Source of the DNA: Oceanihabitans sp.
Lineage (GTDB): Bacteria; Bacteroidota; Bacteroidia; Flavobacteriales; Flavobacteriaceae
Direction of reading: 5' to 3'
NCBI GenBank assembly: GCA_018067265.1
Contig: JAGPUY010000036.1
Location: forward strand, 1 to 12,470
Length of the DNA stretch: 12,470 bases
Shown here: positions 1 to 5,949 of the stretch, in pieces
How the letters are laid out: each line of letters starts with the position of its first letter
How positions within the stretch are numbered: the first letter of the stretch is position 1
The notes under the pieces: model-generated
What the model saw: only the letters and a program-made list of their open reading frames with translations
What the model was told of the DNA's origin: nothing
Database searches by the model: none
Made by a program: the position numbers and the translations under genes

Positions 1-75
1 TGTGCGAACATCAAAAACACCCCAAAATAATTCGAAGTCTAAGGAAATTACGAAATGTCCTTGATCTAGTTTCAT
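1..75 (-). CDS. Polysaccharide deacetylase family protein, N-terminal 25 codons only (cut by window edge)
   Basis: The minus strand from an ATG at 75..73 stays open to the window edge and reads MKLDQGHFVISLDFELFWGV followed by FDVRT. The block SLDFELxWG is what I recall at the start of NodB-fold polysaccharide deacetylases of Bacteroidota, where the Asp and Glu (residues 13 and 15 here) belong to the first active-site/metal motif. Such enzymes remove N- or O-acetyl groups from sugars. The ATG overlaps the stop of the upstream phosphoglycosyl transferase as ATGA (75..72), which points to translational coupling and membership of the same operon. The rest of the catalytic domain lies outside the window, so the assignment rests on this short motif and the context. 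Confidence 0.62.
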   Translation of the reverse strand, partial: MKLDQGHFVISLDFELFWGVFDVRT

Positions 76-662
76 TTTAAAATGCTTAAAAATGTTTTCA
101 GAATGATTTTAATATCTGTAAATACTGAAGGGTTAGCAATGTATTTCTTGTTTAAAGCGATTTTCTTCGGCATAATATCTTCTATATAAAGCTTTTCTGG
201 ATTATCGGTGTCTTTTAAAAGCTCTGCTTCATCTCTAAATGCAATAGAAGCATAGTCTGTAATACCTGGTTTTGCTTGTAGTATTTGTAAATCGTCTTTA
301 GAATAATAATTTACATATTTACGCACTTCTGGTCTAGGGCCAACAAAACTCATGGAGCCCTGCAATACGTTGATTAGTTGTGGCATTTCGTCTAGCTTAT
401 ATTTTCGTAAAAAATAGCCAAATTTGGTTACTCTAGAATCGTTGTCACCAAGCGTTAATAGGCCTTTTTTGTCCGAACCAGTAAACATCGTTCTAAATTT
501 AAAGATCTTGAAATCTTGGCTATTTTTACCCACTCGTGTTTGTCTGTAAAAAATAGAACCTTTCGATTCCAATTTAATGAATATAGCAATGACCAATAAT
601 ATTGGTAGTAGCACGCTTAAGCCTAGCAGCGAGAAAAATATATCGAACAATCGTTTTATCAT
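72..662 (-). CDS. Small monotopic phosphoglycosyl transferase (initial sugar-phosphate transferase, PglC/WcaJ catalytic-core type)
   Basis: This 196-residue protein has the length of the minimal 'bacterial sugar transferase' family (Pfam PF02397), which moves a sugar-1-phosphate from a nucleotide sugar to undecaprenyl phosphate at the inner leaflet of the inner membrane, the first committed step of lipid-linked glycan assembly. Visible motifs: the basic start KRLFDI (3-8), one hydrophobic segment at about 9-30 with a proline at 20 as expected for the re-entrant helix, FKFRTM (54-59), the catalytic Asp-Glu dyad at 91-92 in LDEMPQL, GPRP (108-111) and KPGIT (131-135). It lacks the four-helix N-terminal part of WcaJ/WbaP, so it is the short PglC-like form. 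The start overlaps the aminotransferase stop as ATGA (662..659), and its own stop overlaps the deacetylase start. The sugar used cannot be told from sequence. It is probably UDP-linked, because PglC-like enzymes next to sugar aminotransferases often use amino sugars. Confidence 0.93.
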   Translation of the reverse strand: MIKRLFDIFFSLLGLSVLLPILLVIAIFIKLESKGSIFYRQTRVGKNSQDFKIFKFRTMFTGSDKKGLLTLGDNDSRVTKFGYFLRKYKLDEMPQLINVLQGSMSFVGPRPEVRKYVNYYSKDDLQILQAKPGITDYASIAFRDEAELLKDTDNPEKLYIEDIMPKKIALNKKYIANPSVFTDIKIILKTFLSILK

Positions 663-1864
663 AGTGTGGTTTCTACAGCATTTGTAATTGTGCTTACAAT
701 ATATTGTAATTGTTCTTGTGTTAATTGCGGATAAATTGGTAAAGATATTTCTGCTTTATAGTTATTAAAAGCATTGGGGTAGTCTTCTATTTTATAGCCA
801 TAAGATTTAAATAAACTCAATAATGGTAAAGGCTGAAAGTGCACGTTAACCGCAACTCCCGCTTGAGCTATTTTATCTATAATAGCATCACGCTGCGCTT
901 CGCTAGCATCTTTAATTCGTAAAGCATATAAGTGACAAGAAGATATTTTTACTTCATTTTGAAAAGGAGGTAAGATCGCCCAATTTTTTGTAGAAAAATA
1001 TTCTTGATAGTATGTAAATATTTCTTTTCGTTTTCCTAAAATAGAGTCAAAATATTCTGGTAATTGTGCAACGCCAACTGCTGCAAGTAAATCTGGAAGA
1101 TTCATTTTTAAACCAGGATAGATGATGTCGTATCGCCAGCCACCAGCTTTAGATTTTGTGAATGCGTCTTTAGTTTGTCCGTTTAAAGAGAAACAGCGTA
1201 AGTAGTTATATTCTTCTTGGTTAACAAAAGGTTCAGGTAGGTTTAAGCAAATGGCGCCGCCTTCGGCAGTCGTAACATTTTTAACGGCGTGAAATGAAAA
1301 CACCGTAATATCTGTAGTTGCACCAACAAATTTGTTTTTATATTCCGCGCCAATGGCGTGTGCAGCATCTGCAATGACTACAATTCTTCCTAGTTTTTCT
1401 TGATTTTCGTGCGCTGCATGAAATAAGTCTCTAGTAGTATCTACTAATTTATTTATGGCGTCATAATCACAAGGCCAACCAGCAATGTCCACAGGGATAA
1501 TTGCCTTTGTGTCTTCGGTTATTGCATTTTTAATTCCTTTTAAGGAGATATTAAAATCGTCTTCAATATCTACCATAATTGGTGTTGCACCAACATGAAT
1601 AACGGCTAAAGCTGTTGCTGCGTATGTGTATGCCGGAATTATTACTTCATCGCCTTCCCCAATACCAAACCATTTCAAGGCTAACATTAGTCCAGAAGTT
1701 GCCGAATTTACACCAAGTACATTAGGTGCTTTTGTATAATAACTAACAAGTTCTTCTAGTTTTTTTACTTTTGGCCCTGTGGTAATCCATCCGGATTCTA
1801 GGGCTTCTGTAATTTCTTTAATTACATTGTCATTAATGTAAGGAGGAGAAAATGGGATTTTCAT
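659..1864 (-). CDS. DegT/DnrJ/EryC1/StrS-family PLP-dependent nucleotide-sugar aminotransferase
   Basis: A 401-residue cytoplasmic fold-type I aminotransferase of the sugar aminotransferase family (PF01041). It would transfer an amino group, normally from glutamate, to a keto nucleotide sugar. Visible landmarks: SGWITTGPKV (24-33) near the N terminus, NSATSGL (53-59) for cofactor phosphate binding, DAAHAIGA (166-173) with Asp166 expected to contact the pyridine nitrogen, FSFHAVKN (189-196) with Lys195 as the expected Schiff-base lysine followed by TAEGGA, and NVHFQPLPL (340-348) near the C terminus, similar to PglE/ArnB/PseC-type enzymes. The stretch at about 138-160 between the core and the Asp166 motif looks like an insertion relative to ArnB. 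It ends by overlapping the phosphoglycosyl transferase start by four bases and starts five bases after the upstream glycosyltransferase. The partner dehydratase that would make the keto sugar is not in the window. Substrate and position of amination are undetermined. Confidence 0.92.
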   Translation of the reverse strand: MKIPFSPPYINDNVIKEITEALESGWITTGPKVKKLEELVSYYTKAPNVLGVNSATSGLMLALKWFGIGEGDEVIIPAYTYAATALAVIHVGATPIMVDIEDDFNISLKGIKNAITEDTKAIIPVDIAGWPCDYDAINKLVDTTRDLFHAAHENQEKLGRIVVIADAAHAIGAEYKNKFVGATTDITVFSFHAVKNVTTAEGGAICLNLPEPFVNQEEYNYLRCFSLNGQTKDAFTKSKAGGWRYDIIYPGLKMNLPDLLAAVGVAQLPEYFDSILGKRKEIFTYYQEYFSTKNWAILPPFQNEVKISSCHLYALRIKDASEAQRDAIIDKIAQAGVAVNVHFQPLPLLSLFKSYGYKIEDYPNAFNNYKAEISLPIYPQLTQEQLQYIVSTITNAVETTL

Positions 1865-1869
1865 TTTCG

Positions 1870-2964
1870 TTATATTTTATGATTAATAGCTTGGTTAAAG
1901 ATATTAATATATTGTTTAGAAACATTTTCTAGACTAAACTTTTCAACGTGTTTTAATGCATTTTCGGCTAATTCATTAGCTAATTTTTTGTCGGTAGCTA
2001 ATCGTATCATCGCATTTGCAAGTGCTTCCGAGTTTTTTACCTCCACTAATAACGCTTCTTTTTCATGTCTTGCAAATTCTCGAACTCCTGTAACATCGGT
2101 AGCAACCATCGGTAGTCCAACAGCTGCAGCTTCCAGTAATACTCTTGCAAAACCTTCTCTAAAGGTTGGTAGTACTAAAGCATCCGAAGCTAAAAGAAGA
2201 TCAAAAACATCATTTCTACTTCCTAGCATATCTACAATATCTTTGTATTGATTTAATATATCTTGGTTTAATCGTTTGCTATTTTCTTCTAAAGGACCAA
2301 CCAATAGTATTTTAAAATCATGGCCTTTGTCTTTGCAAATTCTAGATGCTTCTAAAAGGTTAATGATTCCTTTTTCGTAAACCAATCGTGCAACACAGAT
2401 AAAGGTAAAAGGTGTATTATTTCGCTTTGCAATGGTATTAATATTTTTTAATTCAATGCCGCTACTAAAAATAAGTTGGAAGTTTTTATCGGTTATTAAT
2501 TGGTGTGATTGGTATAAATTTTTATCATCGTAATTTTGAAAAACAGTGCTAAAAACACGATGTTTTACACTTCGATGAAGCGTGTAATAGACCTTTCTTA
2601 AAAAGAAGCTAAACAGACTATTAGACATGAATATTGTTCCTAGTCCGGTGATGGTTCTTGTGATAGGCGTTTTTGTCTTTTTTAAAGCAATTGGTAATAA
2701 AAAAGCGGGCTTCGTATCGAAGGTGTGAATGACATCAAATTCGTTTTCTGCAAAAAATTTCTTATACCATTTTAAGGTTTTTCGGTCTGCAGTAGGCGAG
2801 AAGCTTCGCACCAAATTATATGGTACATAATGAATGTAATCTGGAAATTTTTGGGTGCTTGTTCCTAGAATGGTAACCTGAAAACCTGCATCTTTAAGAT
2901 AGCTAGATAAGGATATGCGTTTATGGACATCTTCGCCACCAACAAGACAGATTTTTTTAATCAT
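1870..2964 (-). CDS. GT4-family glycosyltransferase (GT-B fold), first gene of the left minus-strand operon
   Basis: A 364-residue protein with the two-domain GT-B layout. The C-terminal half carries the PF00534-type signature: VARLVYEKGI (191-200) with the nucleotide-diphosphate-contacting Arg193 and Lys198, and the EX7E motif in FREGFARVLLEAAAVG (268-283), Glu270 and Glu278. The N-terminal acceptor domain (about 1-170) starts with a short beta-strand and contains GLG at 107-109. It resembles PglA/CapM-like enzymes that add the second or a later sugar to an undecaprenyl-linked acceptor on the cytoplasmic face. Its place directly upstream of the aminotransferase and phosphoglycosyl transferase supports action soon after the initial transfer; this is inference. 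The start is the first ATG facing the divergent intergenic region. Donor and linkage cannot be read from sequence. Confidence 0.9.
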   Translation of the reverse strand: MIKKICLVGGEDVHKRISLSSYLKDAGFQVTILGTSTQKFPDYIHYVPYNLVRSFSPTADRKTLKWYKKFFAENEFDVIHTFDTKPAFLLPIALKKTKTPITRTITGLGTIFMSNSLFSFFLRKVYYTLHRSVKHRVFSTVFQNYDDKNLYQSHQLITDKNFQLIFSSGIELKNINTIAKRNNTPFTFICVARLVYEKGIINLLEASRICKDKGHDFKILLVGPLEENSKRLNQDILNQYKDIVDMLGSRNDVFDLLLASDALVLPTFREGFARVLLEAAAVGLPMVATDVTGVREFARHEKEALLVEVKNSEALANAMIRLATDKKLANELAENALKHVEKFSLENVSKQYINIFNQAINHKI

Positions 2965-3045
2965 GTATTAAATTTACAACTAAAATAAGATAAGTTTTTT
3001 GTTTACTAAAATTTGTTTTACATTAGAATGGACAAAACGCTATTT
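2965..3045. promoter_or_regulatory. Divergent AT-rich intergenic region, presumed to hold promoters in both directions
   Basis: This is the only divergent junction in the window: the glycosyltransferase reads left from 2964 and the first TupA-like gene reads right from 3028 or 3046. Both operons should therefore start near here. I searched by eye for the Bacteroidota -7 element TAnnTTTG with a -33 TTG. No exact match was found on either strand. The nearest plus-strand match is TAAAATTTG at 3007-3015, one base too long and without a well-spaced TTG. On the minus strand TAAATTTA (just upstream of the glycosyltransferase start) misses the final G. The promoter role is inferred from gene orientation and not from a clear motif. 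Confidence 0.3.
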
Positions 3046-3999
3046 ATGTTAAAGATTGCTAAGTATTTATACCATAATACTTGGATTGGAAAAAAAATAA
3101 TAGATTCTGTATTCGATGTGCATCATTACTACAGGTCACATTATATAGACGATGCTACTTTTTTAAAGCAAAATTTTAAAAAACGCTTTGGTAGATCGTT
3201 AGATTTAAACCATCCTAAAACCTTAAATGAAAAAATTAACTGGCTAAAGCTGCATGATAGAACCGCTTTGCATACTACCTGTGCAGATAAGTTTGAGGTT
3301 AGAAAGTATGTAGAAGAAACTATTGGTGCTAAATACTTGATTCCGTTAGTGTTTCAAAGTTATAATCCAGAAGAGGTAATCTCCTCCAATTTTCCTGAGT
3401 ATCCGTTTATTATGAAAGCAAATCATGATAGTTCTGGTGGAACTATTGTGAGAGATAAGGCAGTAGTGGACTGGAAAAAAATGCAAAAGCACTTTAAAAA
3501 ATTACTTAGCAAAAATTACTATTATTCTGGTAAAGAATGGCAATATAAAAATATAAAACCTTGTGTTATTGGCGAGAAACTCTTGGTAAATGAAACTGGA
3601 GAAATTCCTTTTGATTATAAAATACATTGTTTTCATGGTAAAGTGGAAGTGATTCAAGTAGATATCGATAGATACACGAACCACAAACGAAATTTATACG
3701 ATGCCGATTGGAATTTACTGCCGTATACTTGGTCTTTATGGAACGATGGGAAACCGCTTTGGGATAACGGAAGAGATTTAGAAAAACCAAAGAATTTAAA
3801 CGAAATGCTAAACGTTGCAACAAAATTATCTAAACCTTTTTGCTATGCTAGAATAGATGTTTACGATTTTGAAGGTACGGTTTACTTTGGAGAGGTTACT
3901 TTTCATCATGGTAGCGGATTAGAAACCATTTATCCTGAAAAATACGATCTAGCTTTAGGCGAATTATTAGATATAACTAAAATTAAAAAAGAAGCATAA
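3046..3999 (+). CDS. TupA-like ATP-grasp protein, first of a tandem pair
   Basis: Recognised as a member of the TupA-like ATP-grasp family (PF14305), named after a teichuronopeptide synthesis protein of alkaliphilic Bacillus and common in glycan loci. ATP-grasp enzymes use ATP to activate a carboxylate and join it to an amine or similar nucleophile; the substrate here is unknown. Counting from the ATG at 3046 (317 residues): NHPKTLNEKI (55-64) with WLKLHDRT following, the nucleotide-binding block FIMKANHDSSGG (121-132), GEIPFDYKIHCFHG (185-198), and the acidic metal-binding C-terminal block RIDVYDFEG to FGEVTFHHG (269-289). There is no signal peptide, so it is cytoplasmic. In-frame starts exist at TTG 3013, ATG 3028 and ATG 3046. 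I chose 3046 because MLKIAKYLYHNTW then lines up residue for residue with MKQFISDIYHNTR of the next gene; ATG 3028 remains possible. The stop is one base before the second copy. It lies on the strand opposite to all other genes. Confidence 0.9.
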   Translation: MLKIAKYLYHNTWIGKKIIDSVFDVHHYYRSHYIDDATFLKQNFKKRFGRSLDLNHPKTLNEKINWLKLHDRTALHTTCADKFEVRKYVEETIGAKYLIPLVFQSYNPEEVISSNFPEYPFIMKANHDSSGGTIVRDKAVVDWKKMQKHFKKLLSKNYYYSGKEWQYKNIKPCVIGEKLLVNETGEIPFDYKIHCFHGKVEVIQVDIDRYTNHKRNLYDADWNLLPYTWSLWNDGKPLWDNGRDLEKPKNLNEMLNVATKLSKPFCYARIDVYDFEGTVYFGEVTFHHGSGLETIYPEKYDLALGELLDITKIKKEA

Positions 4000-4000
4000 A

Positions 4001-4924
4001 ATGAAGCAATTTATATCTGACATATACCATAATACAAGATTAGGTTTTGCGGTTATTCAACCATTTAAAAATGTGTACGAATATTTTCGTTATGCTTTAG
4101 TTTCGGATGAAACGGTTATAAAAAGAGAGTTTATAAAGAATTTGGGTTATGCTCCAGATTTAGAAAACCCGAAGACTTTTAACGAAAAATTGCAATGGTT
4201 AAAATTAAACGATAGAACACCTTTACATACCATTAGTGCCGATAAGTACAAGGTTCGAGAATATGTAAAAGAAAAAATAGGGGAAGAATATCTGATTCCT
4301 TTAGTGCTTGAAACAAAAAACGTTAGAGATATTGTTCCTGAAAACTTACCAGATTTTCCTTTTATAATAAAAACAAATCACGATAGTTCTGGTGGTATTA
4401 TTGTTAGAGACAAAAGCCAGCACCATTGGATTAACGTACAAAACACGTTATCTAAGTTTTTAAATATTAATTACTATTACCGATATAAAGAATGGCAATA
4501 CAAAAATATTGAGCGTAGAGTAGTAGTTGAGGAATTATTAATGGACGAAAGTGGCGAAATTCCTTTCGATTATAAAATGCATTATTTTAACGGAAAGCTG
4601 GTTTTTACGCAAGTAGATATTGATAGAGAGAAAAACCACCGACGTAATTTGTATGATGTAGATTGGAATTTAATGGATGTGCAATGGGTTTATAAAGCGG
4701 GAAGCGAAGTGAAAAAACCGAAGCTATATGATAAAATGATCACTTTAGGCGAAACTTTTGCCAAAGACTTTTGTTACCTACGTGTAGATTTTTACCATGT
4801 AAATGATAAGATCTATTTTGGGGAATTAACCTTTCATGCCGAATCTGGCTGTGGTGCTTTTACTCCAGAACATTATGATGCCGACTTTGGGAAGTTATTG
4901 AAATTGCATAAGACTGAGGTTTAG
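4001..4924 (+). CDS. TupA-like ATP-grasp protein, second of a tandem pair
   Basis: A 307-residue paralogue of the preceding gene, about half identical by eye through the core, and a member of the same TupA-like ATP-grasp family (PF14305). Shared blocks: YHNT (9-12), NPKTFNEKLQWLKLNDRTPL (56-75), the nucleotide-binding FIIKTNHDSSGG (121-132) followed by IIVRDK, KEWQYKNIE (163-171), GEIPFDYKMHYFNGK (185-199), QVDIDR (204-209) and RRNLYD (214-219), and the C-terminal metal site RVDFYHVNDK to FGELTFHAESG (261-283). Compared with the first copy it lacks about ten residues between DWNL and KKPK (around 225-240), so the two may differ in acceptor or amino-acid choice. It is soluble and cytoplasmic. 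It begins one base after the upstream stop, so the two are surely co-transcribed. It ends in two consecutive TAG codons and converges on the thioredoxin-like gene 18 bases away. A ligase role in decorating the glycan is inferred; the substrate is unknown. Confidence 0.9.
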   Translation: MKQFISDIYHNTRLGFAVIQPFKNVYEYFRYALVSDETVIKREFIKNLGYAPDLENPKTFNEKLQWLKLNDRTPLHTISADKYKVREYVKEKIGEEYLIPLVLETKNVRDIVPENLPDFPFIIKTNHDSSGGIIVRDKSQHHWINVQNTLSKFLNINYYYRYKEWQYKNIERRVVVEELLMDESGEIPFDYKMHYFNGKLVFTQVDIDREKNHRRNLYDVDWNLMDVQWVYKAGSEVKKPKLYDKMITLGETFAKDFCYLRVDFYHVNDKIYFGELTFHAESGCGAFTPEHYDADFGKLLKLHKTEV

Positions 4925-4942
4925 TAGTTTATCTAATCGTGA

Positions 4943-5935
4943 TTATTCCATGATTTCTATTAATTTATGGTTTAATTCTTCTCCTCGTAGATTGCGACCA
5001 ATTATTTCTCCGTTTTCTGAAATTAAGAAATTATCTGGTATGCCATTTATTCCATAAATTAAGGAGGCTTCATTGCCTTGCCCTTTTAAATCACTTACGT
5101 GTGTCCAACTTAAGCTGTCTTTGCGGATTGCTTTTGTCCAGTTCTCTTTATTTTCGTCAAGGGAAACAGCAAATATTTCAAAGCCTTTTGGGTGAAATCG
5201 CTTATACGTTTTTACAAGATTTGGATTTTCTTTACGGCATGGTCCGCACCAGGAAGCCCAAAATTCAAGAAGAATAGCTTTTCCTTTTATTTCGGATAGT
5301 TTTTTTAATTCCTGATTTTGGTCGTTCATTTCAAAATCTGCAAATGGATCTCCAATTTTAGGTTCTTTATTTAGCTCTATATATCTAGCAATTTTTTGTC
5401 CGTAGTTTGATTCTTTATTTTCTTTTGAAAATTGTACAAACAATTTTGTTGTTTTTTCTTTTCCCCAAGTTGTGGCGTAAACTGAAAGTAAAGACGCACT
5501 AACCAGGCTATTAGGGTTGTTTTTTACAAATTCTATTTCTGCTTTTTTACGTTCTTCTCTTGGTAAAGAATCTGTTTTTTGACTTAGATTAAAACTTAAA
5601 TTTTCTGTTTCAGATCCAGTAACTCTAGCGTTTCTAAAATCCGTTTTCGTGGCATCGAAAGTCATTGGCTTATTTTCTAACCATAAAAATCTGTAATTGG
5701 AATACCCTTTTGTTTTTAAAACTACGTGTATAGGAGATTCTGGTAATTTAGAATTAAAAACAAAGGAATTATTCATAATCCTTGTGGAATCCATACTGGT
5801 ACTATTTCCTTCTAAATACAAAATAGTCCCATCTTCCATTCCGGTTGTAGTTCCAATTAAAGAGAACTCTGGTTCCGCTTTTTCATTGCAGGAAAGCGTT
5901 AATATGACAACTATTAAACATACTATTTTTTTCAT
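4943..5935 (-). CDS. TlpA/ResA-like thiol-disulfide oxidoreductase lipoprotein with N-terminal DUF4369-like domain
   Basis: A 330-residue exported protein. Residues 1-16 form a lipoprotein signal (KK, hydrophobic stretch, LTLSC with the lipidated Cys at 16), so the mature protein is membrane-anchored and faces the periplasm or outer membrane. Residues about 24-110 (LIGTTTGMEDGTILYLEG onwards, then SPIHVVLKT and FDATK) resemble the DUF4369 beta-domain of Bacteroidota TlpA proteins. About 135-180 are linking helices, and 192-330 are a thioredoxin-like/AhpC-TSA domain with IGDPFADFEM (194-203), FWASWCGPCRKENP (225-238, redox Cys230 and Cys233) and a cis-proline in NGIP (297-300). It likely reduces or exchanges disulfides of envelope proteins. 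It lies 14 bases downstream of asnB on the same strand and is probably the last gene of that unit, but its redox function has no obvious link to glycan synthesis. It is not a close fit to cytochrome-specific ResA by context, as no cytochrome genes are nearby. Confidence 0.93.
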   Translation of the reverse strand: MKKIVCLIVVILTLSCNEKAEPEFSLIGTTTGMEDGTILYLEGNSTSMDSTRIMNNSFVFNSKLPESPIHVVLKTKGYSNYRFLWLENKPMTFDATKTDFRNARVTGSETENLSFNLSQKTDSLPREERKKAEIEFVKNNPNSLVSASLLSVYATTWGKEKTTKLFVQFSKENKESNYGQKIARYIELNKEPKIGDPFADFEMNDQNQELKKLSEIKGKAILLEFWASWCGPCRKENPNLVKTYKRFHPKGFEIFAVSLDENKENWTKAIRKDSLSWTHVSDLKGQGNEASLIYGINGIPDNFLISENGEIIGRNLRGEELNHKLIEIME

Positions 5936-5949
5936 TTGTTTTCTGTTCG

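Noticed and set aside
1988..2251. Open reading frame of 87 codons on the plus strand inside the GT4 gene.
   Set aside because: Antisense to a well-supported glycosyltransferase; low-complexity Ser/Ala-rich product without recognisable motifs.
3013..3027. TTG start at 3013 for the first TupA-like protein.
   Set aside because: Two in-frame ATGs follow at 3028 and 3046, and the latter lines up with the start of the paralogue; the TTG codon also overlaps the nearest promoter-like element.
3502..3823. Two overlapping minus-strand open frames (60 and 85 codons) inside the first TupA-like gene.
   Set aside because: Antisense shadows of a conserved ATP-grasp gene whose paralogue supports the plus-strand frame.
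4935..4955. Possible terminator hairpin between the converging TupA-like and thioredoxin-like genes (AATCGTG, 7-base loop, CATGATT).
   Set aside because: Seven-base AU-rich stem with one G-U pair on the plus strand and a mismatch on the minus strand. It lies mostly inside the thioredoxin-like coding end and lacks a following T run. Too weak to call.
5936..5949. Possible promoter between asnB and the thioredoxin-like gene.
   Set aside because: Only 14 bases, with no TAnnTTTG-type element.
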